From the NCBI GenBank assembly GCA_948567375.1, contig OX419761.1, positions 15,414,243 through 15,478,242 on the forward strand: a DNA stretch of 64,000 bases. Direction: 5' to 3'. Under the pieces are notes generated by a model that was not told the DNA's origin, ran no database searches, and saw only the letters and a program-made list of their open reading frames with translations. Origin of the DNA: Lunularia cruciata (lineage: Eukaryota > Streptophyta > Marchantiopsida > Lunulariales > Lunulariaceae). The position numbers and the translations under genes were made by a program. Positions 12,591 to 23,951 of this stretch are shown here, piece by piece. How positions within the stretch are numbered: position 1 is the stretch's first letter; the number at the start of each line of letters is the position of its first letter.

Positions 12591-13740
12591 AACGGGAATA
12601 CGAGCGCAACAAGAAATGCCACTGGAAAACACGACCCCAGAGGCCTTAGAAACAAGTCATTGCCCTATGCACAGGTGGAAAAAGAAACAAAGAATGTACG
12701 AAGCAAGCTGTCAGCTTCGAGTTCGAAGCTAGGATGTCAACGCAACTAACACATGTCTCTTAATTACGGTGATCATGTTCTGCCTTCACCTTTGTATCTC
12801 TAGTTTGACTTGCCATTTATAGAAAATAATTGTTCAGCTTATCAAATACACAATACTGAATGTTGTTCGGCTAATCGTATCAAATAAGCAGTATTCTCCT
12901 AAGCTAATGTAATCGATATTGATGAATACAAAGCACCAAATCGAAGCACCAGACCTCGCGATATTCGAGAAAGTAGTACGAGGAGACTCAGAGCATTATC
13001 TTCTCTTAAATTTATCTGTTGTTTCTCCAAAAGGGCGATTGTTGCATTATAGTGCATGCGAACTATATACTGTTGTGAATGTTACTCACTCCAGGATAAT
13101 ATTACGTCCTCATTGCTCATGAACTTAGGAGTAAATTATCTGAATTCTCAAATCGGATAAAGAAACCACAAAATGGAGAAGAAACGAAAGAAACCACAAA
13201 AATGGAGTCCCCTATCGATTATTTTCTTGATAAATCAAATGCCAGACTGTTCTCGAGGAACCCAAAGATAACTATATGTGATCATGTCAACTGGTTTCTG
13301 CGCGTGAGCGAGTTGCAGTTAAGCTTGCAGTAACAATTGTTACTATGAGTGTCAGTTCCATGCTTAGCTTAACAATAGACCCGAATCATTCGCACTGGCC
13401 GTTTGTACGTAGCCGTATCATTAGGTCTAAGCTCCGGTTTTGTTTGAAGTAAATCCTTGCACTAAAACAACCAACTCGATATACAGTTGATATTCTACCA
13501 TACGTTTGGTTTTAAATCAGACACCAAATGTTGAGTTTAAATTATATATGTTTGATTTCTAGATCCCACCATTTTAATTTAACGATTCAAAAGTGTAAAG
13601 TACTTCGGATAATCCACTAACTATATTCTCAAGCTTAGTTTGATTATCCACAATCTTATCTCACTGAATAAAGACTTGTAATTGGGTTCGATTTGATCGG
13701 GTACCAGTGGAAGATTGGAGACAAATGCAAAGGTGAAACT
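12590..13740. other. Unassigned spacer
   Basis: No repeat family or protein homology recognised. A 67-codon open frame at 12919-13122 (+) has no recognisable motif and no paralogue in the window. Confidence 0.4.
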
Positions 13741-15150
13741 ATTCTCAATTATTGTATTCAGTACTTTGATATTTTACGCTGTAAAATAGAGCTGAATTGT
13801 GTTTTATTATGCATCCACATCACATTTTAGTGCTATATATTCGAGAAAAACCAATTGTTAAAAAGTAAGCTTCTAGAGGAATTTGATATACCCGCATCGA
13901 ACACAAACTTTGATACTCATGATTTGACCGCATCCATTCAAGATTCGATTAACTCAAGGTTCTTCATTACGGCATTAGTAACTTTCTTCATTACCGAGGA
14001 TTTGATTTGCAGATCCTTAATGTGTTTCGGGTTGGTGAACATTAAAATGAGAAAACAAATACTATGTATTTGCTCTGTTTTCTCTCTCATCTTGTGTTCT
14101 TAATTTTCATTCTACTGTTGAAAGATCCAGTGATTATAGGTTAAATTGCGTTATATGGTTCTTTTTTCAGACTTTATCGAATTTGTCTTTTCGGTTTGCT
14201 AAGCTTTAGATTTTCTCAGCGGAAAAAAGCGGAGAAGACTTGCGAAAGAAGCTCACATGTTCAGCCACATAACGAGAGAATATTTCATAGAGAATCTAAC
14301 TTGAAAGATGAAGATTTGAAACCCCTAGTTTGAATGGTTACCATGTAGTCATCGGAGTTGAAGGTAGATATAGTCTCATTCATGGATTGCTTAACTTATA
14401 TCTTTCGCAAACCCTCTCCAACCTAAGTCTTTGGTTAGAGTAGGTTCATTGATTGGAGTTGCTGTGACTATTGCACCCAAAGGGAAACAGTGCCACTATA
14501 CTCCATGACTCACCTTTGTCCAATTGGCATGGAGATTTTGGGCCATCTTCATCAATATTTAGATGGTCTTCTTTGCAATGCAACATAGGGTTCCTGCAAT
14601 AAAGGGGAGTACAAGCTATCTCTTCAGTCATGGTCACATTTTACTATTGGAGTGAGTATCCCTCACCCTATAACATTCACAAGCAGTGGGTCTTCACCAA
14701 TGAGAAGCAACAATAGGAATCCCCAACACATTTAGAGGAACTTCCCTTCTCATCTATAAGACATATCTTTGGAAGATCCACATCATATAATTCAATATAG
14801 TTCAGGAGGACCAGGTTACCTTATGGGTTGCTTTGGTTAATTTATGATTACTGTGGTCATTTTTGCATGTAAGGTTTTGACCATTATTTCTCCTCCGCTT
14901 TTGTGCCTTTCTGGCTTGGGCTCCAGCTCTGTAGTTCCATCTGCACTTATATGTGCTTTTGTACTCTCTAGTTTTCCTTTGGGATATTCCATCTGGCCTC
15001 CTGGTCTTCACCAAAGAAACTATTGGTACAATAATTCTGCAGCCTTAAACAAAACAAGACAAAATACACTAGGGTTTTTAGATTTTAACATAAGTATACA
15101 GTTGTACATAGTATGTATTGAACACGTTGAAGAGACCTGATGTGCTAGAA
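13740..15150 (+). repeat. Dispersed repeat R2, copy 1 (diverged)
   Basis: Begins with a segment like tactttgatattttacgc that recurs near 49605 and 62825 (tgctttgatactttacgcc). It continues with gatgatttgaccgcat-like, ttcattaccga and ctctcatcttgt-like landmarks. The far end (15040-15130) resembles 63620-63690 (acaaaatacactag, ttaacataag). The middle, about 14330-15000, has no counterpart in the other copies. No intact protein is encoded. Confidence 0.5.
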
Positions 15151-16250
15151 GGGTTGGAAATCTAATAAAGGTTGTTTCGAAGGGTATACTAGGAAGGATG
15201 CCATCGCTGGGAGTAGGTGTCAGGTAGGGAATTTTAAGAGTTGTAGAACGATGGCCAAAAAGTGGGCAACAGTCAGTATTTATCTAGATACTTAAGAACT
15301 GATTCTCCTGTACCATGAAGTTGATGAATTTGTACACCAGAACATAGAGAAAATTCCCTAGATACACCCTTTTTCGGCAAAGGATTTCTCTTGGCCAAGT
15401 GAACAATCACACGGTGAAGTCCATTTCACCACGTTATATTTGACACGTGCCATGCTAAACCCGCCATGTACAGGCCTTTCGTGCCGCCGTCCATCAGCTC
15501 GACGGGGGGTTCAGGAGACAAGGATTTACACTAGACAGTGATGTTTGATCATGATAAAAATTTGTGCTGCCTTTACTCACAAGGTCGTAGAGAATTTGAA
15601 ATTGAATCAAAAAATTGAGCTGAATGAGTGCGCGGACCAACTTTCGACGCGGGATTCATATCGAGAATTCGAAACATTTCAGCAAAGATATTTGGAGCTG
15701 AAGCAGCTCAAACTGAACAGTCGCATTGCCACTCGTTGTTACAGCATGGGCTTGGGATCCGGAGTGGAGATTTAGAATATCGCGGACTGTGTGAGTAGCA
15801 CCATACTTGCTGGAGGAATCCCCAAGGATGCGGAAGCGACCAAGTGAAGCGCGCTGTTGGATTGGGTAGCCCAGTCTTGAGGAACGTGGATGTAAATCTC
15901 CGACCTCTCTGTCTCCGTGGACTCTTTAAGTAAAGAGTAGGCAATTCCCTGTCTGACAATCGGTCGCTATTGAACATACTATTCGTAACCAGAGTTCCAG
16001 ATATGTCCATTAAAATGAAGAGCCTGCAGACGGTGTCATGGAACGGCCCTTGTAGCCAGTCTTACACCTAGAGGTTCTGTACCAGGTGTAAAACGGATTG
16101 ACGCGTTCGCTAGATGAGGTACTTTCCGGACAACTTAAAATTTAAAAACACTGAAAAAGGACCATGTCACCCATCCATGTTCTCTGAGAGAAAGCCAGGA
16201 CGTCCAAGATTTCGAACACTTGGAACCCAATTGCAAGCGAGCAATGCTAT
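15150..16250. other. Unassigned sequence upstream of the ABCB fragment
   Basis: Open frames here are short. I could not match them to the transmembrane part of an ABC transporter, although the position would fit. Nothing else recognised. Confidence 0.35.
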
Positions 16251-16254
16251 ACGG

Positions 16255-16860
16255 GAACTCGCGTCTTTGCAAATAAAATGGCTCAGTGGCCAGATAGGAC
16301 TCGTCAACCAGGACCCTCCACCGATTGTCACTTGAACAAGGGAAAGCCTACTGTACGGTAAGGAAAATGCCACCGCTTTTGCAGCCTGAAACTATTACAT
16401 ACATGAGAAGCATCCTTAGTTGAAATGAAGAACACTTTCAAACGAGTCAGAGATCAATCTTGAAGTACAGGAGGAAAGGTCTGTTCCCCAGCGGAGCATG
16501 CATGTTCACGGCCTGCACTTCGGTGAATGTTTCCTAACCAAACAAACCTGAATTGTATTACGGTGTACTGGGAAATTTTGGGGCGATTCTGGCTGGATGG
16601 GAGTTCCCATTCGTTGCTTTACAATTAGCCAGCTTTCAGCAAGTGGCTATCACCAGAGCTATGATAAAAACCCAGAGATCCTGCTGCTGAATAAAGCCAC
16701 CAGAGCTTTGAATGCTGAGTCCGAGAGTTGATACAGGAAGCTCTGGACCGAACAAGTTCCGATCGCCCAACTGTGGTTGTAACTCACAGGCTCAGCACCA
16801 ATCATCATGCCGATGTCATTGCTGTGAGGAAAGATGTACATATCATCAAAGTACTAAATA
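16255..16860 (+). pseudogene. Fragment of an ABCB-type (MDR) ABC transporter nucleotide-binding domain
   Basis: Two pieces of one ABC ATPase domain. The first (about 16255-16335) reads LQIKWLSGQIGLVNQDPP and ends in the Q-loop. The second (about 16630-16860) continues from a decayed signature loop (LASFQQVAITRAM) through Walker B, the D-loop and the H-loop (THRLST) to ADVIAVRKD. The spacing with an unmatched gap suggests two exons. There are two frameshifts, one before NPEILLLNKATRALN and one after AESE. Walker B is changed from the usual LLLDEATSALD to LLLNKATRALN, losing both the Mg-binding Asp and the catalytic Glu. No Walker A or membrane domain was found. An ABCB exporter would sit in the plasma membrane; this is a relic. 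Confidence 0.75.
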
Positions 16861-16864
16861 TGAG

Positions 16865-17460
16865 TTGCGGCCACACAAATCTGATTCTTATGCACCAGCA
16901 TCGCCACACTCAACGGCCTGTGGACAGGCCCTTTATACCTAGCTAGCTATTGCTGTAGACATTTTTTTATGTACCTCCTGCCCAACCTTCCTTATCATAC
17001 ATCTCCATTTCTGAGCTACAAATAACAATTTGCAGGGAAGGAAATACCCAGTGGTACACTTGAAGCAACAGGGCCTCTCTGCAAAAAGCCAATGCTTCGG
17101 ACTCTGTCTGTTTCACCCTGTCAGGAAAGCTAGTAAATTTTTATTTATTGAGGTATGAAATATGGAACTCGTACGTTAGTGTGGTTCGATACCCACATCA
17201 GACTGGAGAATATTGGGCATAGTGAACGAGGTATTAGAAGCTAGAATTTATATATTTGTACGAAGTCCAAGTCCCCGAGTTCTGGTACATGCTGGTCTGG
17301 GTCGGCACCTTCTCAGCTGTGGTTCTTGTTCTGACGTAGAATAACTTACTCAACTCAATTCTGGTAATATATTCTAGTCTTAAAGCATACTCACATTCCT
17401 TTTAGATCGATCTTATTTCATGTCGAACTCGGTGCTTGCTTCAAGATGTAGATGAGATCC
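16865..17460. other. Unassigned spacer
   Basis: No coding or repeat signal recognised between the ABCB fragment and the tandem repeat. Confidence 0.4.
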
Positions 17461-17465
17461 GTATG

Positions 17466-17765
17466 TCTAACAGCTGAAATTGCCGCAAGTTTTGAAAAGG
17501 AGCAGAAACAGAAAAATTTATAAGAAATGGTGAACGCAAAGCAATTTGAACTTACTCTGTGACATGTTTCGAGGCGAGAGAACTCCCCTTAGGAATCACC
17601 TAGATCCAGAACCGCTTCTCTAACAGCTGAAATCTGCGCAAGTTATGAGAAAGAGCAGAAACATAAAATCTACAAGAAATGGTGAAGGAAAAACAATTTT
17701 AACTTACACTGTCTCATGTGTGTAGACGAGAGAACTCCCTGTAGGGATCACCTAGATCCAGAATA
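17466..17765. repeat. Two-copy tandem repeat, period 153 bp
   Basis: tctaacagctgaaat occurs at 17466 and again at 17619. The two units share aggagcagaaac/agagcagaaac, aagaaatggtgaa, gcgagagaactccc/acgagagaactccc and the end cacctagatccagaa. They differ at scattered positions, so the duplication is not recent. Confidence 0.75.
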
Positions 17766-17769
17766 TAAA

Positions 17770-19050
17770 CGGTTTATCTAACTGAATATCATGAACATAA
17801 CAACCATAATGACTCATGAAATATCTATGACAAACTCTAGAAACTATGTCCTGATCTGATTATCCGTGAAAGCTGACACCATCATTTCCTGCATCTATAT
17901 ATCATGTCATCGATATAGAACATTGCACAGCATCCATCCGTCACAGCCAGGAAGACAAGAAAACAATTTCATCTGCGTCACCAATACTTATGACTTAATG
18001 ATCACTTCAGATTCGGCTGACATATCAACATCACCTGCAGCGAATGTACATTTTGTGGATCTAAGCCTTAACCAGTCTGTTTAACGTTAAGATCATGAAC
18101 AGCTGGCTGGATTGAATGATAACTCAAGATCTCATCAAGTTTGTATACTCAATCAGGATAATCTGAGGGTCTAAGTAATGCCTCCATCAAAAGTAATTAT
18201 CACGAATTTCGGCATCTGATTAGCTTAACCTACATACCTATCCCAAGATCATTCTTCACTGGAATGCTGTTCTGCTTGATCCAACGTGGGGTCATTCCCT
18301 TTCGGAACACGATCATATGCTCGGAAGGAAGACGCATAGAGACCTTGGAGCACGTTGAGGCCGACGTGAGTGGAAGATCTGGAGGGCCTTCAATCCACCC
18401 ATGTTGAATGCCTTCACATTCAACTGGATCATTTCACGTTAAGGGCATGCAAGTCATTCGAAGTATGGCCCCCAATGACAATTATTATTACAAAAACTCA
18501 ATTTTCTCACAACAATGCACCTGGCCGACCGTCTGGCTTAAACCTTCGATCCTCCCTGCATGAGCTGTTAACGAGGTAGTTCCCCCAAAGCTTCGAGGCT
18601 GAGGTCCCCCCGTACGATGTTGTGCTCTGAAGAAACTATCCTAAAAGTTTAGTACATACGGAGGTTGGGTAACTTACTCATACAGACGTGTAAGAGGTTG
18701 GAGAGCTTTTACGAGCATTTCAGCCATCTGAGTACCTCTGGGATCTATCGTTAAGTATTCCTTCAAGCTGTGCGACAACAGTTGATGTTCACAGGTTGGG
18801 CAATTGCAGCTTTTTACGATGTCAGCATTGTGTATCACGGTGGTTATCGTAATCCTAGATTGCCTGAGAGTAAAACTCAGTTCAACAATCAAGTGTACTT
18901 GAGTTATGAGAGAAATTCCATCTATAGACGTCGCGAACATTAACCAGGTTCAAGCTATCAAGACAACTTGCATCACCGCAAAACTGGGACTGTAAACTTA
19001 CCGAGAAATCATCGCGAACTCATATGCAAGACAAATCCTCGTCACTATTA
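17770..19050. other. Unassigned; one open frame on the minus strand at 18940-18674
   Basis: No recognised domain. The minus-strand frame 18940-18674 (88 codons, with a CNCPTCEHQ stretch) lies 540 bp downstream of the HNL-B stop in the same orientation. It could be a further 3' exon of HNL-B, because GTAAGT sits near 19537 inside the last LRR. That is only an inference. Confidence 0.3.
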
Positions 19051-19402
19051 TCAATCGTAAGATGTGAGTGGACATCTATTATTCGTCTACAAGAGTCTCT
19101 ACAGCAGCCTCCCTTCAAGAACTGAGGATATTTGAATTCAACTGTCATGGGCACCTGCGTCCCTTGGGTATCATACGTCAAATAATTTACTTAACTTACT
19201 CCGGGTACTCATTCTGCCGGCAGAGATTCTTCTAGAAATCGTTTCTCTGTCTTGCATTCTTATTCAGAGTCATTATCTGGTGAGTAAATTGCACGTGAGA
19301 GATCCATATGCCCAGAAGTCTAGTGTCAGTGCTCCAAATGAAGTGAGCTGCCACACATGGAATACTAAGAAAGGAATGTTTCACGGTGAATGGGTTCGAG
19401 AT

Positions 19403-19449
19403 ATGAAATATTGCTCGAAAGCTATTTCAGCTTTCGAGCAATATTTCAT
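19403..19449. repeat. Perfect 21-bp inverted repeat, 5-nt loop, just after HNL-B stop
   Basis: Arms 19403-19423 and 19429-19449, loop 19424-19428. It lies about 30 bp beyond the HNL-B stop codon, so it should fall in the 3' UTR. The aligned HNL-A flank (about 385-420) has a counterpart of one arm and then goes directly to ctaattatcttc; HNL-B carries about 39 extra nt, including the second arm and short repeats of atttcatg. Confidence 0.9.
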
Positions 19450-20539
19450 GTAATATTTCATGTTTCATGTAATTATCTTCTACTGCAATCTCCAAAGAGA
19501 TTCGAGTACGTGTAAAGACGTCTGGCCACTTACATGAACATACTTCAAGGAAATCAGCTGTTCAATAGACTCTGGAAAGTATGTAGATTGGCGTGGAGAC
19601 GTACAGTCGTGAATTTCCAGATACTGCCGTGGCCCGAGCTTCTTTCGTGCTAGTCGAGCAGGTTCAGATGAGCCAAAGTGATCATGCAGATAATCATGTT
19701 CCATGAGCAGATCCTCTCCTATGAACAGATCATCCAAGCTGGTTGACCGTAGCAAGTCAGGTAAATGCATGAAATAATCACACCGTAGTAGCCTCAGCTC
19801 ATGTAGCGCTGGAAACTGTGCCAATTGAAGAGCCCCCAAAAGATCCTCAGAGTACTCACCTGCCACTGTTACACTTTCAAGCGATCTGAGTTGTGCAATG
19901 GACGTGACTTGAGTCGCCAAATATGCGTCCACATACAGATATTTTAGATCATGGAGCTGCCTCATAGAGTCAGGTATGGTCTTCACACCTACACACCCTT
20001 CAATATGTAACTCGGTAAGATGTCCGAGTTGTCCTAACGAGTCAGGTATATTCTCGAGCGATATACATCCTTTTATAACTAATGTCTCTAGAGCTGCGAT
20101 GTTTCCAATAGATTTGGGTAAGTTCTTAAGAGCTTTGCACTCAGTTATCAAGAGACTTTTGAGTGTAATTGCTTGTCCCAGAGATCTCACGTCTGGCATA
20201 TGGCTTAAATGATCACACTGTTGTATTTTTAGGTCTGTTAGTGCCGGCATTTGCCACAGCCAGTCGGGGGATGCGCAAAGTTCTCACCCATCAACGTTAA
20301 CTTCTTTAGACTTGTCAGCTGTCTGAGGCTTGTTGGTAGACTAGCAAAAGGGCCTAGCTCTGAGCATGCTAGCTGTCCAAGACACTCGGGTACTTTATTA
20401 ACTGACTCAGGTACAGACGTTTTAATAACCGAACTTTTTAGAGAGTTGAGTTCCTCTAGTGTACCAGGTATGGTCTTAAGCGAGACACACTCCTGTACGG
20501 ACAGCCACTTGAGAGATGTGAGTTGCCCTGAAGAATCAG

Positions 20540-21105
20540 GCAGGTTCTCAAGGGCCTTACATTCGACTATTTCGAGATCACTCAGCGCGATGAGTTGCCC
20601 CAGAGACTCAGGTAAATATCTCAGTCGGTCACAATGCTTTACCCCTAAATAATTAAGTGCCACAAATTGCCCCAACCATTTGGGAAGATCTTCAAAGCAT
20701 CCCGACAAGGTCAATGTCTCAAGCAATCTCAACTGTCCCATGCTTGCTGGTAGGTTCCTGATGGATGTGCATCCCATTGTGTTCAAAACTCTTAGAGATG
20801 CAAGTTGCCCTAAAGAATCAGGCAGGTTCTCAAGGGCCTCGCATTTGACTATTTCGAGACATCTCAGCGCGGTGAGTTGCCCCAGGGACTCAGGTAAATA
20901 TCTCAATCGGGGACAATGCCATACCGCTAAATCCTGAAGTGCCACAAATCGCCCCAACCATTCGGGAAGATCTTCAAAGCATCCTGATAAGGATAATGTC
21001 TCAAGTAATCTCAGCTGTGCCATGCTTGTCGGTAGGTTCTCGAGGGATGTGCATCCCTTTGTGTTGAAAACTTTTAGAGATGCAAGTTGCCCGAGAGAAT
21101 CTGGT
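20540..21105 (-). repeat. Tandem duplication of four LRRs in HNL-B, period 282 bp
   Basis: Two adjacent units of 282 bp (94 codons) encode the same order of repeats: LPxSMxQLRLLETL, SGCFEDLPxWLG, RLRYLPESLGQL, ALENLPDSxGQL. The segment ggcaggttctcaagggcc (plus strand) recurs about 282 bp apart (near 20540 and 20822). The exact multiple of three keeps the frame. HNL-A has a deletion within this same region. Confidence 0.85.
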
Positions 21106-21891
21106 AAGCTACTGATGGTTGTACAATCTGTTATGATCAAATCTGTTAAGGATTTGAGTTGTCCCAAAGAGTTCGGCATGGCCCTGAGAGAGGTGCACCC
21201 ATCTATGGCTAAATATTCAAGAGATACGAGGTGGAGAGGGTCGGGGATGGAAATAAGAGATACGCACTCTTTTATGGTAAATTGTACCAACGAAGCGAGT
21301 TGTCCTATGGAGTTGGGTAGAACAACGAGGGATGGACACCCCTCTATCCCTAAGTATTTAAGAGATGTTACCTGTAAAAGGTCAGGAAAATCTTTTATAG
21401 ACACACACCCTTTGATCTCCAGTATTTCTAGAAATGAGAGCTGTCCTATGGAATCTGGTAAAAGATTGACAGATACACAATCTTCAATAATTAATCGTTT
21501 AAGAGACGAATACTGCAAAGGGTCAACCACAAGATTATTGGATAAAGATCTCTTTATAACTAACCTTTCTAAACTTTTAAGTTGTCCTAGGCAACCCGGT
21601 ATGATATCGAGAAACATACATCCTTCTATGACTAACTCTCGTAGAGATATAAGATCGAAAAGAAAATCAGGTAAGCTATGAAGTGACACACAACTTTTCA
21701 TGGTTAACCGCCAAAGGGAGTTGAGGTGTCCTCGAAAATTAGGGTTAGTCTGGTCATTGACAAGGGATACACAACCGTCGATTATCAATTGCGTTAACGA
21801 TGCTAATTGTCCAAGCGAGTGGGGTATAGTCTTGAGAGAAAAACATGTGTCTATCTGCAACGAATCAAGAGATGCGAGTTGACCTAACGAC

Positions 21892-21999
21892 TCGGCCAAC
21901 TAACTCGCCTGAAAGATCTGGTAATTTCCCGTTGTAAGTCCCGTTCGAGGGACTTACAACGGGAAATTACCAGATCTTTCAGGCGAGTTAGTTGGCCGA
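21892..21999. repeat. Perfect 51-bp inverted repeat with 6-nt loop inside HNL-B LRR
   Basis: Arms 21892-21942 and 21949-21999 are exact reverse complements; the loop is 21943-21948. The base pair outside each arm does not match. The repeat sits where the first LRR frame ends (stop at 21884) and the second begins. Removing 41 nt of the downstream arm puts both halves in one frame, so it is an added inverted copy of neighbouring coding sequence. Confidence 0.95.
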
Positions 22000-23951
22000 A
22001 GGAGTCAGGCAGACGAGTCAGGTAATCACACTCAATTAAGTATAAACGCCGGATTGCCGCTAGCTGTCCCAAGGAAACAGGAAGCTCCTTAAAGCGTCCA
22101 CCTGTCAAGCTTAAGGACTCAAGAGATTTCAACTCCCCCGTCCCTGTCGGTAGGCTCGTAAAAGTTCCTTCTACAGATAATTCTGTTAAAGCTTTCAGCA
22201 GTCCTATAGACTCGGGAATATTTATACATTGGTGCACTTTCAGCCTCCGCAGAACCATTAGTTGACTAAGACATTTCGGGAGTTTACCCACCGAGCTACA
22301 ATCAGCTATCTCTAAATGTTCCAAGGAAGTAAGATCTCCGAGAAACTCAAAGGTCGAACCACTTACCCATCCAAGCTTTGCAGGAAATAAATCCGATCCG
22401 CCTGGGGACTCGTCGTCATCCCCGATACTTAGTGGCTTTAGGTTCTCTGTCTGCTCATGTTTCCATTCAGCATTTTCAGGAACAACCGCACCTCCCATTC
22501 CTAAATGTTTCAGTCGTTTGAGTTGCCTTAACCAAGAAGGTGACCATTTGAAGGTTTCACATCCCCCTGATTCCAAATAATCCAGACATGGAAGTTGTCG
22601 TAAAGATTGTGGTAAAGCTTGAAACCTAGGACACATCCATACTGTTAATCTGTGCAGATTGATAAGCGTATTTCTAGGTTCGCCGGAGGATCCATATTCC
22701 CCCAGTTTAGGGTCTTCCCACAAGTGTACCAAAGAAGCGCACTGGTATACAGATATCTCCCGCAATAATTCGAGCTCACCAAAACTCTCCGGCAACATCG
22801 TTAGTTTAGAACAAGAGGATATGTGAACGGTCTCAAGGGATGGTAATTGCCCAATCGTGTGAGGAAGCACTTCCAAAGCATCAAGGTTTTGTAAAGACAG
22901 CTCCTTGAGGGCACGCAGACCGCCGAATGATTCACATAGACTCTCCAACCTCCTGCACCCAGTTATTTGTAGGGTTTCCAACTTTCGAAGGTCACCAAAC
23001 CGATCGGGCAGTCTATTCAGAGCATTACATTCCAATAACTTTAATGTTTGCAGAGACAGCATAGCCCCGAAGCTCTCCGGTAACTTTCTCAATGCAGGAA
23101 GGTTTACCATGGTTAATTTTGTGAGAGATTCGAAAGCTCCAAAGCCATCAGGCAACTTTGACAGAGCAGGAAGTTTTTCCAGGTGAAGTGTAGTGAGAGA
23201 ATTTAGTTGATTTGAAACATGTATTGGTTTGTGGGGCCAACTTTTGAAATTCAAGCAGTCCACTAACCTGAGATCTCGCAACGATGGCAACTCCAAAATT
23301 GAAAGGGGAAGCTCTGCTATCTGTACATCTTGAAGATCCAATCGCTCCAAACATGGAAGACGACCGAAATTCCGCGGTATTCTGGTCAAGTCCGTGGCAT
23401 GAATCATGATAACCTCGAGATGATCCCATTCGTGAATGTTGCTTGGCAAAGTGACCCAGCAACAATGATCAAATATGAGAACAGCAAGTCGATGAAGGTT
23501 TCCTACATCCTCCTCGCGGATGGGCCAACTCGCTTCTGGTAACCAGCTATCTTTCCTCTCTTCTCTTGAACAATTGCTCATGTGGAGCACCCTTAGGGGC
23601 CAAGGGAACCGCAATGCTTGATGCGAGTCGATCAGGTTCAGATCACTCATTCTCAATAGACGTACACTTCGTAGATTGGATAAACGCCCGTCAAAACAAG
23701 AAGAATTCTTCCTGCGCAATTCCGATGCTCTCCCCAGATTCACAGCCACAGAATCTGATCTGCCCATGGATAGTACTTGGAGTTCACCGTTGGCAGCTTT
23801 ACCCTGTACAATTACAAGAAATGAGTAATCCATATGTAACTTCCCCGTCCAGAAAAAAGTATCAAGGCATGATTTCGAAAGTAGTCTTCCAACCATGAAT
23901 GTGCCCGTGACTTTGTGGCTCCGAAGAAGTATGGTTCAACGATCACCTTAC

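Larger units (their letters stand above)
19480..23803 (-). pseudogene. HNL-B exon 5: very long LRR domain, frame broken twice
   Basis: One exon encoding roughly 1,427 residues of LRR after the two lesions are discounted. The repeat is about 23-24 residues with the consensus LPDSLGQLxSLxxLxIxxCxSL, as in TIR-type NLRs and unlike the LTGxIP repeats of the RLPs nearby. The first third (23803-22000) has irregular repeats and a post-NBS stretch with LRVLHMSNC. The rest is highly regular and includes a 94-residue tandem duplication. The acceptor ACAG|GGT follows exon 4 in phase. The frame changes at 21892-21999 (inverted insertion) and near 20262 (one base lost relative to HNL-A). Confidence 0.85.
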
